DNA from: Devosia sp.
GTDB lineage: Bacteria > Pseudomonadota > Alphaproteobacteria > Rhizobiales > Devosiaceae
NCBI RefSeq assembly: GCF_024707125.1
Contig: NZ_JANQAH010000008.1
Coordinates: 62,001 to 126,000, forward strand
Direction of reading: 5' to 3'
Length of the DNA: 64,000 nucleotides
The translations under genes were made by a program, and so were the position numbers. The notes under the pieces are model-generated. The model saw only the letters and a list, made by a program, of their open reading frames with translations. It searched no databases and was not told where the DNA came from. Each line of letters starts with the position of its first letter. Within the stretch, counting starts at the first letter, position 1. Below, one piece after another: positions 38,407-47,428 of the stretch.

Positions 38407-39426
38407 TCAATTCGCGAAGAACTTGTCGACAAGCGCCAGCGCACCCTCGACATCGTCGTCGCTCACATCGAGATGCGTCACCCAGCGCTGCTGCCCGTAG
38501 CGGCCGATAACGCCAATACCCTTCTCGGCGAGATAGGCGTCAAACCGCTCGGCAATGCTACCATCTGCGCCAACCCAAAGAATGTTGGTATCGGGTGCGC
38601 TCACGCTTAGCGCACCATGCCGCGAAAGCCCCTCGGCCAGCCGCTTGGCGCGCCGATGATCGTCGGCCAGCCGCGCAACATTGTGCTCCAGCGCATATAT
38701 GCCCGCCGCCGCCAGAATACCTGACTGGCGCAGCCCGCCGCCCAGCATCTTGCGATGACGGCGCGCGATATCGATCAGGTCGCGCCGGCCAATCAGCACC
38801 GATCCAACTGGCGCCCCCAACCCTTTTGAAAGACAAATCGAAACCGTGTCGAACGGGGCGGAAAAATCGGCGATATCCATGCCCAGCTGCACCGCTGCAT
38901 TGAACGCCCGCGCGCCATCCAGATGCAGGCCCAATCCATGCCGCTGGGCGATCTCCGCCGCGCCCAACATATAGCCAACAGGCAAAACCCGTCCGCCGAA
39001 CGTGTTTTCGAGCGCAATCACGCGCGTACGTGCATAGTGGCTGTCGTCGGGCTTGATGGCGGCCTCGATCTCTTCAAGCGCCATGGTGCCGTCCGCCTGG
39101 TGGGCAATCGGCTGCGGCTGGATCGACCCCAGCACAGCGGCGCCGCCGGCCTCGTTGACGTAGAGATGCGCCTTCTGACCGGCAATGAACTCGTCCCCGC
39201 GCCCGCAATGGCTCATCAGCGCCAGCAGATTGGACATTGTCCCCGAAGGAACGAACAGGGCGGCGTCCTTTTTGAGCATACCGGCCATCTTCTGCTCCAG
39301 CAGATTGACCGTGGGATCATCGCCAAACACATCGTCGCCCACCTCGGCCGCAGCCATGGCCGCGCGCATGCCGGCGCTCGGCCGCGTCACCGTGTCCGAG
39401 CGAAAATCGTGGCGGATCGTATTCAT
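38407..39426 (-). CDS. ltaE: Low-specificity L-threonine aldolase
   Basis: A 339-residue PLP enzyme of fold type I that splits L-threonine and L-allo-threonine to glycine and acetaldehyde. FRSDTVTRPS at the N-terminus, DDPTVNLLEQ, FVPSGTMSN, the Asp of LHLDGARAFNAAV and the PLP lysine in CLSKGLGAPVGS are all present. A methyltransferase gene lies upstream on the same strand after 51 bases, so they may be cotranscribed. Confidence 0.93.
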   Translation of the reverse strand: MNTIRHDFRSDTVTRPSAGMRAAMAAAEVGDDVFGDDPTVNLLEQKMAGMLKKDAALFVPSGTMSNLLALMSHCGRGDEFIAGQKAHLYVNEAGGAAVLGSIQPQPIAHQADGTMALEEIEAAIKPDDSHYARTRVIALENTFGGRVLPVGYMLGAAEIAQRHGLGLHLDGARAFNAAVQLGMDIADFSAPFDTVSICLSKGLGAPVGSVLIGRRDLIDIARRHRKMLGGGLRQSGILAAAGIYALEHNVARLADDHRRAKRLAEGLSRHGALSVSAPDTNILWVGADGSIAERFDAYLAEKGIGVIGRYGQQRWVTHLDVSDDDVEGALALVDKFFAN

Positions 39427-39477
39427 GAAGAGGTCTCCAGTAAGAAGCCTCTTTGTGCCTTGCTGCGAGGACTTTGA

Positions 39478-40455
39478 CTAGGCCGCGACGTCGCCGTCAG
39501 AGGCCCCATCATTGGCTGCCGTCAGTTCCACCGCGGGCTTCCGCGCCAAAACCAGAATGCCGGTGATCGGCGCCCCACGGTCCTGCCGCAAGGTAGCCGT
39601 CTCAAACCGCAGCACTTCGAGCCCAGCCACCACCAGCGCATCCCGCGTCGCCGCGACGCCATGGGCATAGCGCAGGCTCGGTCGCAGGAAGAGTGCCTCT
39701 TCCCCGTCATGCGCCTCGAGCGAAAAGGCCACGAGCCCACCCGGCTTCAGCGCCGGCACCAAGGCCGCCAGCACCGGCTGCAGATCGCCGCAATAAATGA
39801 AGACATCCGCCGCCGTCATCAGGTCAGCCTCGGCCCGGCGCGCATTCAGCGCTGCCACCAGTTCAGCCTTCTGCAGATTGTCATAAATCCCCTTGCGGGC
39901 GGTCTCGGCGATCATCGCGGCCGAAATATCGACGCCTTCAAGAAAGACCACCTTCTCGCGCAGCTTCTCGCCCATCAGCCCCGTGCCGCAGCCAAGGTCG
40001 ATCGCCTTTGAAAACCGTTCGATCCCCAGCGCAGCCATCTCTTCGACCACCAGCGCATCGAGCATTTCCGGCACGCGATAGCCGAGCTTGCCCACCAGGG
40101 CGTCCTCGAACTGGGGCGCATATTGGTCGAACAGGGCTTCGACATAGCTTACCGCCGTGCCCTCGCCCGCCGCGCCGGCATTGTGCGCCGCAAGCTTCAG
40201 CCGCGCGCCGAAAACGCCGTCGTCATCCAGTGCCTCAAGCCGCCGCCAGGCCGATATCGCCCCAGCAACATTGTCAGCCTTTTCGTGAAAGCTGCCGAGC
40301 AGGTCCCAGCCTGCGGCCCATTCCGGCGCAATTTCCAGCGCCTGATCCATTAGTTCAGCGGCGGCAGCATGGTCACCACCTTCGGCCAGCATACGGGCAT
40401 AATCCGCGCGCCGGTCGGCAATGACATCGCCGGAAGAGTAAAACGTCTTGGTCAA
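39478..40455 (-). CDS. SAM-dependent methyltransferase with N-terminal TPR
   Basis: A 325-residue protein. Residues about 20-85 are a TPR-like helical repeat (GDHAAAAELMDQALEIAPEWAAGWDLLGSFHEKA); the rest is a class I methyltransferase with SAM motif AIDLGCGTGLMGEKL and acidic GVDISAAMI. Similar proteins are annotated only as predicted methyltransferases. It is read from a TTG at 40455 since no ATG is in frame before residue 22 and the preceding residues are conserved-looking. Confidence in the start is low. Confidence 0.8.
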   Translation of the reverse strand: MTKTFYSSGDVIADRRADYARMLAEGGDHAAAAELMDQALEIAPEWAAGWDLLGSFHEKADNVAGAISAWRRLEALDDDGVFGARLKLAAHNAGAAGEGTAVSYVEALFDQYAPQFEDALVGKLGYRVPEMLDALVVEEMAALGIERFSKAIDLGCGTGLMGEKLREKVVFLEGVDISAAMIAETARKGIYDNLQKAELVAALNARRAEADLMTAADVFIYCGDLQPVLAALVPALKPGGLVAFSLEAHDGEEALFLRPSLRYAHGVAATRDALVVAGLEVLRFETATLRQDRGAPITGILVLARKPAVELTAANDGASDGDVAA

Positions 40456-40964
40456 GACGACATGACTTTCGAGGAACCGCGCCCAATGCGCAGCGGGCGG
40501 GATTTGCCGGAAAAGCGGCGAATTGGCAAGAAAAAACGCTGAACATCGGCGTCACATCACCATGAAGGGTTTTTCTCCCTGTCATGCTGCGTTACACTCT
40601 TGGACATAAATGCGGAGCAATATGCTCCACGGCGCAGGAGACGCCCCGGTGGAATCGCCGGCCCGCCTCGCGCCTCTGTTTCGGCCTTACTCGGGCACCG
40701 AAACGTTGCGGTCGTGACCTTGTTCGACACCTGGCAGAAATGGAATTCTGCCGGGCGCTTTGTGTTGGAAAAAGCACATATTGATGTGGATTGCGTTTCA
40801 CGCTACGGTGAACGGATCGAATATTGCGGCCGACTGATCATTTAACGCGAATTGCCATTCGCCTATGCAGACGTCACTTTCCGACAATTCGATAATAGTT
40901 GAGATCTGGATCGGGTGCATCGATCGGGATCTTATTGCAGCGACTGCACGAGGGAACGCGCATC
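40456..40964. other. 509-base region with no convincing gene, upstream of the cold-shock gene
   Basis: Between the methyltransferase TTG and the csp ATG no frame gives a credible protein; an 81-codon frame at 40600-40845 starts at TTG and has an Arg-rich, unlikely N-terminus. AT-rich stretches near 40883-40893 (GATAAT) could belong to the csp promoter and leader. A long leader with low-temperature structure is usual for csp genes, but no conserved cold-box was recognised. Confidence 0.5.
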
Positions 40965-41174
40965 ATGGCAACGGGCACCGTTAAGTGGTTCAATGGCCAA
41001 AAGGGTTATGGTTTTATTCAGCCGGATGAAGGTGGGGCCGACGTGTTCGTCCACATTTCTGCCGTCCAGCGTTCGGGCCTGAATGGTCTCGATGAAGGCC
41101 AGAAGGTCTCCTACGAGATCGTCAAGGACAAGCGGACTGGCAAGTCGGCAGCCGATAACCTGACGGCCAGCTGA
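40965..41174 (+). CDS. cspA: Cold-shock protein (CspA family)
   Basis: A 69-residue OB-fold RNA chaperone. RNP1 (KGYGFI) and RNP2 (VFVHI) motifs are intact, with GTVKWFNGQ at the start. It melts RNA structure at low temperature or acts as an antiterminator. The ATG at 40965 has GAGGGA upstream. A long upstream gap suggests a leader-based regulation. Confidence 0.97.
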   Translation: MATGTVKWFNGQKGYGFIQPDEGGADVFVHISAVQRSGLNGLDEGQKVSYEIVKDKRTGKSAADNLTAS

Positions 41175-41197
41175 GCCACAGGCCAGGACTAAATTGT

Positions 41198-41232
41198 CGG
41201 GCGCGTCCGCATGCCGGGCGCGCCTTTTGCTT
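41198..41232 (+). terminator. Probable terminator after cspA
   Basis: GGCGCG (near 41200-41205) pairs with CGCGCC (near 41219-41224), followed by TTTTGCTTT. Confidence 0.7.
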
Positions 41233-41239
41233 TGGACGA

Positions 41240-42424
41240 TTACTTGCCTTCAGGCGCAACGCGGATCAGTCGTCCATTGTCTTCGTCGGTGAGCAGGTAC
41301 ACCGCCCCATCGGAACCAACCCGCACGTCACGAATACGGCCCAGCTGCCCTGCGAACAGCCGCTCCTCGCCGGCTACCGCGTCTCCCTCCATATCGAGCC
41401 GCACCAGCACATTGCCGCTGAGCCCGCCAACCAGCAGGTCACCCTGCCAGTCCGGCAGCAGGCTGCCCTGGTAAAAATCGAGCCCAGAAGGCGAAATGGA
41501 CGGATCCCAATAGTGGATCGGCTGCTCCAGCCCCTCCTTCTCGGTCCCTTCGCCAATCTTCACGCCCGAATAGTCGACCCCATAGGTAATGATCGGCCAG
41601 CCGAAGTTGTCGCCGGCCGTCGGCATGTTCACTTCGTCGCCCCCGCGCGCGCCATGCTCCACCGTAAACAGCACACCGTCATCCGGCCGAATGGTCGCCC
41701 CCTGCGGATTGCGATGCCCAATGCTCCAGAACTCCGGCGCCCAGCCTTCCGGCTTGGGATTGTCCTCCGGCACGCTGCCATCGGGTGCAATCCGCACAAT
41801 GCCACCGGCGAGATCCATCGGGTCCTGCGCCCGCTCCATGCTGCCGCGCTCACCCAGCGTCACAAACAGGTTTCCGTCTGGCGCAATGGCAATGCGCGAA
41901 CCGAAGTGACGTGTCGAATTGTCGAAATTATTCATGCGGAAGATCACCCTCTGATCCTCCAGCTGCCCGCCTCCGCCATTGGTCAGCACCAGTTTTGCCG
42001 CCATCACGGCCGTGCCCGTGCCCCGCTGCAATCCAGCATCCTCCGCGGGCTCGGCATAGGTCAGGTAGATCTTTCCGCTGGTTTCAAAGTCCGGCGCCAG
42101 CGCCAGATCGAGCAGCCCACCCTGCCCCCGCGCCACGACATTGGGCACGCCTTCGACAGACCCGCTCACCACGCCACTCTCGATCAGCACCAGTCGCCCG
42201 CTGCGCTCCGTCACGAGAAACCTTCCGTCCGGTAGAAAGGCTAGCGCCCAGGGGTGATCAAGCCCTTCCGCCAGCACAGTGGCGCGTAGCGGACCCGCGC
42301 TGCTTTCCACCGTCTGGGCAAGGCCGGGAATCGTCGTCGCCAACACGAAACCCGAAACGAAAAGCGGAAGAATGGGGAGAGATTTCTGCACGACGACCGG
42401 CCTTTCCAAGCTTTTGCGGACCAC
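41240..42424 (-). CDS. PQQ-dependent aldose sugar dehydrogenase-like protein
   Basis: A 394-residue protein with a signal peptide (residues about 14-36) and the six-bladed beta-propeller pattern of soluble PQQ sugar dehydrogenases. [54 protein letters not shown] and IGHRNPQGA with the catalytic His region are all present. Such enzymes oxidise aldoses in the periplasm. A GTG at 42424 is used as start since no ATG fits. Confidence 0.9.
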   Translation of the reverse strand: MVRKSLERPVVVQKSLPILPLFVSGFVLATTIPGLAQTVESSAGPLRATVLAEGLDHPWALAFLPDGRFLVTERSGRLVLIESGVVSGSVEGVPNVVARGQGGLLDLALAPDFETSGKIYLTYAEPAEDAGLQRGTGTAVMAAKLVLTNGGGGQLEDQRVIFRMNNFDNSTRHFGSRIAIAPDGNLFVTLGERGSMERAQDPMDLAGGIVRIAPDGSVPEDNPKPEGWAPEFWSIGHRNPQGATIRPDDGVLFTVEHGARGGDEVNMPTAGDNFGWPIITYGVDYSGVKIGEGTEKEGLEQPIHYWDPSISPSGLDFYQGSLLPDWQGDLLVGGLSGNVLVRLDMEGDAVAGEERLFAGQLGRIRDVRVGSDGAVYLLTDEDNGRLIRVAPEGK

Positions 42425-42691
42425 ACCCTTGAATGGGCGAGCGAAGCGAATATCTCATTCTCACACACCCGCTTGACCGGAACGCGCCGTGCGGGCAAGT
42501 TGGCTCCTGTCTCCCCCAAAACTTATCGTGAAGCGTTGGCCGAACGGCGTTTGGCGGGGAACATCATGCAGAGTGGCATCCAAAAGGGTGCGCTCCAACC
42601 ACAACCTATCATGGCGCGCGGCGGTCTTTCCGGGGGAAAGACCAAGGCGCGCCGGATTCATTTGCCTGAAGCCCATTGGAGGCAAGACGAC

Positions 42692-43165
42692 ATGGACAAG
42701 ATCCCGATGACCGTACAGGGCCACAAGACCCTGACTGCCGAATTCGAGCACCGCACTGCCAATGAACGCCGTCGCATCATCGACGCCATTGCCGAAGCGC
42801 GTGCTCACGGAGATCTGTCTGAAAACGCTGAATATTCGGCCGCCAAGGAACAGCAGAGCCTCAACGAAGGCCGCATCAAGGAACTCGAGACCATTCTCGC
42901 CCTCGCCGACATCATCGATGTCTCCAAGCTCTCCGGCTCGTCGGTGAAGTTCGGCGCCACGGTTACCTATCTTGATGAGGACACCGAAGAGGAAAAGACC
43001 TACCAGGTCGTGGGTGATCCGGAAGCCGACGCTTCCGCCGGCCGCATCTCCATTTCCTCGCCCATCGCCCGCGCCATGATCGGCAAGGCCGAAGGCGATT
43101 CGTTCGAAGTCGCCGCACCGGGCGGCGCGCGCAGCTACGAGATCGTCAAGATCAAGTATGTTTGA
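42692..43165 (+). CDS. greA: Transcription elongation factor GreA
   Basis: A 157-residue factor that restarts backtracked RNA polymerase. The N-terminal coiled coil has the acidic tip [19 protein letters not shown] and the C-terminal FKBP-like domain ends [10 protein letters not shown]. The ATG at 42692 has GGAGG upstream. Long in-frame codons upstream (from 42473) have no support. Gene stands on its own before trxB. Confidence 0.97.
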   Translation: MDKIPMTVQGHKTLTAEFEHRTANERRRIIDAIAEARAHGDLSENAEYSAAKEQQSLNEGRIKELETILALADIIDVSKLSGSSVKFGATVTYLDEDTEEEKTYQVVGDPEADASAGRISISSPIARAMIGKAEGDSFEVAAPGGARSYEIVKIKYV

Positions 43166-43183
43166 CGCCTAAGATTTAGGCAC

Positions 43184-43237
43184 AGACACAATATCCTGTG
43201 TCTTTCCGGCAATTTCGCGGGCCCCGACTGGGGCCCG
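43184..43237 (+). terminator. Two hairpins after greA
   Basis: AGACACA (43184-43190) pairs with TGTGTCT (43197-43203), and CGGGCCCC (43218-43225) pairs with GGGGCCCG (43230-43237). Neither has a strong T run, so termination may be partial. Confidence 0.55.
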
Positions 43238-43322
43238 TTGTCATGAGTGCCTTGAAACCTATCGCCTTCGGCCCTTAATTAGGGTCCGAGGGAATTTTCC
43301 TTATTGTCGAAGAGGCGTCGCG

Positions 43323-44273
43323 ATGCACGCGAAAGTCATCATCATTGGTTCCGGTCCGGCTGGCTACACTGCCGCCATCTATGCCGCACGCGCCATGCTC
43401 GAACCTGTGATGATTCAAGGCCTTCAGCCTGGTGGCCAGCTCACCATCACCACCGATGTCGAGAACTATCCCGGCTTTGCCGATGTCATCCAGGGCCCCT
43501 GGCTCATGGACCAGATGAAGGCGCAGGCCGAACATGTCGGCACCAAGATGGTCAACGACATCATCACCCATGTCGATTTCGATCGCCGTCCCTTCGTGCT
43601 GACCGGTGACAGCGGCGACACCTACACCGCCGATTCCCTGATCATCGCCACCGGTGCCCAGGCCAAGTGGCTTGGCCTGCCCTCCGAGCAGAAGTTCCAG
43701 GGCTTTGGCGTTTCCGCCTGCGCCACCTGCGATGGCTTCTTCTATCGCGGCAAGGAAGTGCTCGTGGTCGGCGGCGGCAATACGGCCGTCGAAGAAGCCC
43801 TCTTCCTCACCAATTTCGCCGAGAAGGTGATTGTGGTGCACCGCCGCGGCGAGTTCCGCGCCGAGCGCATCCTGCAGCAGCGCCTCTTCAAGCACCCCAA
43901 GGTCGAAGTGCGCTGGCACACCGAAGTCGTCGAAGTCGGCGGCTCGGCCATGCCGCCCTCGGTCAATTCGGTAACCCTCAAAGACAACTCGACCGGACGC
44001 ACTTACGAGCAGAAGATCGACGGCGTCTTCGTCGCTATCGGCCATGCTCCGGCCACCTCTATCTTTGCCGGCAAGCTCGACATGAAGGCCGGTGGCTACC
44101 TGCAGGTGAAGCCCGGCACAACCGAAACCAATATTCCCGGCGTCTTCGCCGCCGGCGACGTTACCGACGATGTCTATCGCCAGGCGGTTACCGCTGCCGG
44201 CATGGGCTGCATGGCCGCGCTCGATGCCGAGCGCTACCTTGCCGAAAACGAACTTGCCGAAGCGGCAGAATAG
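43323..44273 (+). CDS. trxB: Thioredoxin reductase
   Basis: A 316-residue flavoenzyme that reduces thioredoxin with NADPH. FAD-binding GSGPAGYTAAIYAAR, the redox-active pair C133-A-T-C136 in SACATCDGFFYRG and the NADPH motif VGGGNTAVEEAL are intact. A LysR regulator of the VtlR/LsrB type follows after 117 bases, the conserved arrangement in Hyphomicrobiales. Confidence 0.97.
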   Translation: MHAKVIIIGSGPAGYTAAIYAARAMLEPVMIQGLQPGGQLTITTDVENYPGFADVIQGPWLMDQMKAQAEHVGTKMVNDIITHVDFDRRPFVLTGDSGDTYTADSLIIATGAQAKWLGLPSEQKFQGFGVSACATCDGFFYRGKEVLVVGGGNTAVEEALFLTNFAEKVIVVHRRGEFRAERILQQRLFKHPKVEVRWHTEVVEVGGSAMPPSVNSVTLKDNSTGRTYEQKIDGVFVAIGHAPATSIFAGKLDMKAGGYLQVKPGTTETNIPGVFAAGDVTDDVYRQAVTAAGMGCMAALDAERYLAENELAEAAE

Positions 44274-44390
44274 GCTGCGACTTTATGTTCTGTGAAAAGT
44301 GGAACATCGTCATAATGCGTGCCCGACTTTTCGCTAAGTCGGGCCGACTGCAGCTGACAGGCTGACCATCAACGAGAAAGCGTCACGAAA

Positions 44391-45284
44391 ATGCTCGATT
44401 GGGACAAGCTCCGGATTTTCCACACGGCCGCCGAGTCGGGCAGTTTCACGCATGCAGCTGAAAAGCTGGGCATGAGCCAATCGGCCGTCAGCCGCCAGAT
44501 TTCGGCGCTTGAAGACGATCTTGGTCTCAAACTCTTCATCCGCCACGCCCGCGGCCTCGTCCTCACCGAAGTCGGCGAACAGCTCTTCCGCACTGCACAC
44601 CGCATGCATTGGGAGTTGCAGCAGGTCGAAACGCAGATGTCCGAGAGCCAGGACGAACCGACTGGCCCGCTCATCGTCACGACCACCGTCGGCATCGGCT
44701 CCACCTGGCTATCCTCGCGGCTCGACGAGTTCCTGAAACTCTATCCGCTGATCCAGCTCGAAATCCGCCTCAACGACTCCGAGCTCGACCTCGCCATGCG
44801 CGAGGCCGACGTGGCCATTCGCCTGCATCGTCCGAACCAGTCGGAAATGATCCAGCGCAAGCTCTTCACCGTCCACAACCACTTCTATGCCAGCAACAGC
44901 TATATCGACGAGCATGGCATGCCGCGGACGCTCGAAGATCTCGACAATCACCGCATCATCAGCTTCGGTGAACCCGTCCCCTCCTATCTCGGCGACATCA
45001 ACTTCCTCGAACGCATGGGCCGCTCGGAATCGAGCCCCCGTCGCGCCGTCCTCAAGGTCAATGCAATCTACGGCATGATGCAGGCCTGCCGCGCCGGCAT
45101 CGGCATCGCCATGCTCCCGGCCTATGTGACGGAAAAGGAAGACGGCCTCACCCAGGTCCTCGCCGAAGTCGAACTCCCGGCCTACGAAGCCTATTTCGTC
45201 TATCCGCCGGCCCTCAAAAACTCCAAGCGCGTCGGCGTCTTCCGCGACTTCTTGGTGTCCAAAGCCAGGGAATGGAGCTTCTAG
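44391..45284 (+). CDS. vtlR: LysR-family regulator of the LsrB/VtlR type
   Basis: A 297-residue LysR regulator with an N-terminal helix-turn-helix (SGSFTHAAEKLGMSQSAVSRQISALE) and a substrate-binding-like effector domain. The call to VtlR/LsrB comes from its place directly after trxB, where these regulators sit in Sinorhizobium and Brucella, and from the WDKLRIFHTAAES start. In Brucella and Agrobacterium VtlR controls small RNAs and very small proteins. Its only Cys is C233 (MMQACRAGIGI), which may match the redox-active Cys of LsrB, although I could not align them. A small convergent gene overlaps its 3' end. Confidence 0.82.
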   Translation: MLDWDKLRIFHTAAESGSFTHAAEKLGMSQSAVSRQISALEDDLGLKLFIRHARGLVLTEVGEQLFRTAHRMHWELQQVETQMSESQDEPTGPLIVTTTVGIGSTWLSSRLDEFLKLYPLIQLEIRLNDSELDLAMREADVAIRLHRPNQSEMIQRKLFTVHNHFYASNSYIDEHGMPRTLEDLDNHRIISFGEPVPSYLGDINFLERMGRSESSPRRAVLKVNAIYGMMQACRAGIGIAMLPAYVTEKEDGLTQVLAEVELPAYEAYFVYPPALKNSKRVGVFRDFLVSKAREWSF

Positions 45285-45559
45285 GCTGGCCGCGCTCTTG
45301 GTGTCTCGATACCTGAAGGATGTTCAACAAGCTCGAACAGACCCGTAAAGGGGAAGTCCGGCCCGACTAGCCGCCATACTTCCCCGGTTTCGAGATGCCG
45401 GTACATGTTTTCGCTAAAAGCGGAAGCGCCAAGGTATGGAGAACTTACCGCTAGTTTCGCAGCCCGCCCGTCCGCGACTTGCGCCTCAATCCATGTTTCA
45501 AAGCGAAAGAATTCTCCCGGGCTTCGAAAACCACGTATTTCTTCCCATTGGGCTGACAT
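45281..45559 (-). CDS. Conserved hypothetical protein
   Basis: A 92-residue protein with no Cys and no signal or membrane segment. SPGEFFRFETWIEAQVADGRA and MYRHLETGEVWRLVGPDFPFTGLFELV resemble a small conserved family of uncharacterised bacterial proteins. It overlaps the 3' end of the LysR gene by four bases in the opposite direction. Function unknown. Confidence 0.7.
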   Translation of the reverse strand: MSAQWEEIRGFRSPGEFFRFETWIEAQVADGRAAKLAVSSPYLGASAFSENMYRHLETGEVWRLVGPDFPFTGLFELVEHPSGIETPRARPA

Positions 45560-45599
45560 TTAGATGTCCCCGGACGACCTACAGTATGTAGAGCACACC

Positions 45600-46307
45600 A
45601 TGCCCCGCATCACCACCATCGCCCTCGATGCCGATGACACCCTCTGGCAAAACGAGCAGTTCTTCCGCCTGACCGAGCAGCGCTTCACCGAACTCCTCAA
45701 GGACTACACCGACGCGCCCGACCTCACCGATCGCCTGATCGCCTCGGTGACAAAAAACCTGCAATTCTACGGCTTCGGAATGAAGGGGTTCGCCCTCTCC
45801 ATGGTCGAAACCGCCCTCGACGTCACCGATCACCGTGTCCCCGGCACGGTCATCGCCGAAATCCTCGCCGCCGGCCGCGAACTCCTCACCTACCCCATCG
45901 AAACCCTGCCCTATGTTGACCAGGCCCTCGAATCCCTCGGGGATCGCTACCGCCTGATCCTGGTCACCAAGGGCGACATCTTCGATCAGGAGCGAAAGCT
46001 CGCCGCCTCCGGCCTTGCCGAATACTTCGCCGCCATCGAGATCGTCGCTGACAAGAACGCGGAAACCTATCGCCGCATTTTCGCCCGCCACACCGAAGGC
46101 CCTGAGCACACGCTCATGGCCGGCAATTCCCTGCGTTCCGACGTCATCCCCCCGCTCGAAGCCGGCGCCTACGCCGTCTATGTGCCCCACGACCTCACCT
46201 GGTCCTATGAGCGCGCCGACGAGCCCGAAAACAACCCGCGCTATGCCCGCATAGCCCATCTCGGCGAGCTCGAATCGGCCATCGCCGGATTTGAAGCCGC
46301 GGTGTAA
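45600..46307 (+). CDS. HAD-family hydrolase
   Basis: A 235-residue phosphatase-like protein. Motif I DADDTLW (D10, D12) holds the nucleophile and acid, motif II is in ILVTKGD and motif III/IV in HTLMAGNSLRSDVIPPLEAG. A helical cap domain lies between residues about 20 and 110. Substrate unknown; relatives are annotated as phosphoglycolate- or haloacid dehalogenase-like. The ATG at 45600 gives the usual start (MPRITTIALDADDTLW); an ATG 12 codons earlier is less likely. Confidence 0.88.
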   Translation: MPRITTIALDADDTLWQNEQFFRLTEQRFTELLKDYTDAPDLTDRLIASVTKNLQFYGFGMKGFALSMVETALDVTDHRVPGTVIAEILAAGRELLTYPIETLPYVDQALESLGDRYRLILVTKGDIFDQERKLAASGLAEYFAAIEIVADKNAETYRRIFARHTEGPEHTLMAGNSLRSDVIPPLEAGAYAVYVPHDLTWSYERADEPENNPRYARIAHLGELESAIAGFEAAV

Positions 46308-46339
46308 TCTCCCCTCACCTTGGTGATTGGGGACACATC

Positions 46340-46823
46340 ATGAAGACATCCACGCTGGCGCTCGCCGCCCTCTTTCTGCTGCCCACCACGACTATTGCCG
46401 CCGAACCCACGCCCGCCGATTTCGGCGCCGCCTTCTGCAAGGGCGGCATCGACAACGACATGTCGGCCATCGAGGCGGCCCTGACGCCGGACCTTGCAAA
46501 AGTCATCGCCGAAGCCGAGGCGAAAAATGCCGAGATCCAGGCCGCCACTCCCGACGAAAAACCGCCCTTGGGCGATGGCCTGCCCTGGCGGAGCTGGCCC
46601 GACTACGCCGACGGCTGCGAGGTCGGCACGATCGCCGAGGACGCGGGAAAGACTCTCGTCGAGATCTCGCTACAGCTTCACCAGTTCGCCCGACGCCAAT
46701 TACGCCGATCACCTCGTGCTGATTCCTGCCGCCACCGGCAGCGATTCCTGGCAGCTCGACGACATAAAACTGATCGACGGAATGACCCTGCGCAGTGTTT
46801 TGGCAGGTGCATTCGAGCAATAG
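46340..46823 (+). pseudogene. Secreted hypothetical protein gene with a frameshift
   Basis: The gene starts MKTSTLALAALFLLPTTTIA, a good signal peptide, and stays in frame to about 46670. The reading frame that continues sensibly is shifted: YSFTSSPDANYADHLVLIP and SWQLDDIKLIDGMTLRS are in another frame and end at 46823. Removing one base near 46670 (TCGCTAC) would restore a protein of about 160 residues; the original frame instead runs on into low-quality sequence. This could be a real inactivating mutation, a programmed slip or a sequencing error. Confidence 0.7.
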
Positions 46824-46826
46824 ATC

Positions 46827-46849
46827 AAAAAACGGGCTGCGGCAGCCCG
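46827..46849 (-). terminator. Minus-strand hairpin terminator at the left edge of the small-RNA array
   Basis: CGGGCTG (46833-46839) pairs with CAGCCCG (46843-46849), with AAAAAA just before it, so on the minus strand it has a T run. It has no T run on the + strand. Confidence 0.6.
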
Positions 46850-46908
46850 CCGCACCCTCTCGCCTTATCATTGAAATCATTGATGATTTTTACATGACAT
46901 GCGCGAAC

Positions 46909-46963
46909 TGCATATCTGACATGTCAGACACCTGGTTGGCGAATGAGCATCGCGCCCATATAT
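46909..46963 (+). promoter_or_regulatory. Promoter and palindromic element, small-RNA unit A
   Basis: TGCAT at 46909 is followed by the palindrome TCTGACATGTCAGA (46915-46928), then a gap of 8 bases after the 12-base core, -35-like TTGGCG (46936-46941) and a -10-like ATATAT (46958-46963). Confidence 0.75.
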
Positions 46964-46969
46964 CGAGCA

Positions 46970-47085
46970 CATCACAGCGCGAATGTTTCTCCTCCTCCCT
47001 TGCATCGCGCTGCGTTCCCTCCTACGGGCTTCGGCCCGACCCTCCTAAGGCTTCGCTCTCCCCTCGGGCGAAGCCTTTTCTTTTC
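46970..47085 (+). ncRNA. Cuckoo-type small RNA, unit A
   Basis: The predicted RNA (about 115 bases) has a hairpin whose loop contains CCTCCTCCC (46991-46999) closed by AGCGCG (46976-46981) and CGCGCT (47006-47011) with one bulge. A second hairpin CGGGC-TTCG-GCCCG (near 47024-47037) has CCTCCT on both sides. It ends in a strong terminator at 47047-47077 with T run. Only one exact anti-Shine-Dalgarno-like motif is present, fewer than in units B and C. Confidence 0.75.
47047..47085 (+). terminator. Terminator of small-RNA unit A
   Basis: AAGGCTTCGC (47047-47056) pairs with GCGAAGCCTT (47068-47077), followed by TTCTTTTCC. Confidence 0.9.
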
Positions 47086-47175
47086 CAAAACGCGCTCTGC
47101 CCTCCATGAAAAGCCCGGCCCACCGGACTTTCCCGGCCATGACCGTTTGTGGTTTTTTCAGCACCCTTGCAAAAA

Positions 47176-47231
47176 TGCATGGCTGACATGTCAGTTCCGG
47201 GATTGCCGACTAACTTGGTAGAGTTCATATA
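47176..47231 (+). promoter_or_regulatory. Promoter and palindromic element, small-RNA unit B
   Basis: TGCAT at 47176, palindrome CTGACATGTCAG (47183-47194), 8-base gap, -35-like TTGCCG (47203-47208), spacer 17 and -10-like CATATA (47226-47231). Confidence 0.8.
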
Positions 47232-47235
47232 GGTC

Positions 47236-47428
47236 GTGTCGCTGAGACGCGCTCCGAACTCCTCCTCCCTCGGACCCCGTATCGCGACACCGAGTTGCGG
47301 GTCTATCCTCCTCCCAGACCCAAGGCTCACGGCAGATGGCATATCCTCCTCCCTTGCCTCTGCCCCACTTTCGATTTGGCTTCGGCCCAGTCATCAGGCT
47401 CCAACTTCGGTTGGAGCCTCTTTTTTTG
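47236..47428 (+). ncRNA. Cuckoo-type small RNA, unit B
   Basis: About 190 bases. Three hairpin loops each contain CCTCCTCCC (47261-47269, 47307-47315, 47345-47353), closed by TCCGA/TCGGA, GGGTCT/AGACCC and GGCAGA-GGCA with TGCC-TCTGCC. GTGTCGC (47236-47242) pairs with GCGACAC (47284-47290) around the first. The RNA ends in GGCTCCAAC-TTCG-GTTGGAGCC. Loops with CCUCCUCCC mimic the anti-Shine-Dalgarno of 16S rRNA and could bind ribosome-binding sites. No protein is encoded. Confidence 0.85.
47397..47428 (+). terminator. Terminator of small-RNA unit B
   Basis: GGCTCCAAC (47397-47405) pairs with GTTGGAGCC (47410-47418) around TTCG; eight-base T-rich run follows. Unit C has the same sequence. Confidence 0.95.

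Noticed and set aside
40600..40845. 81-codon + strand frame upstream of cspA
   Set aside because: TTG start, Arg-rich start segment and no RBS; too weak to call.
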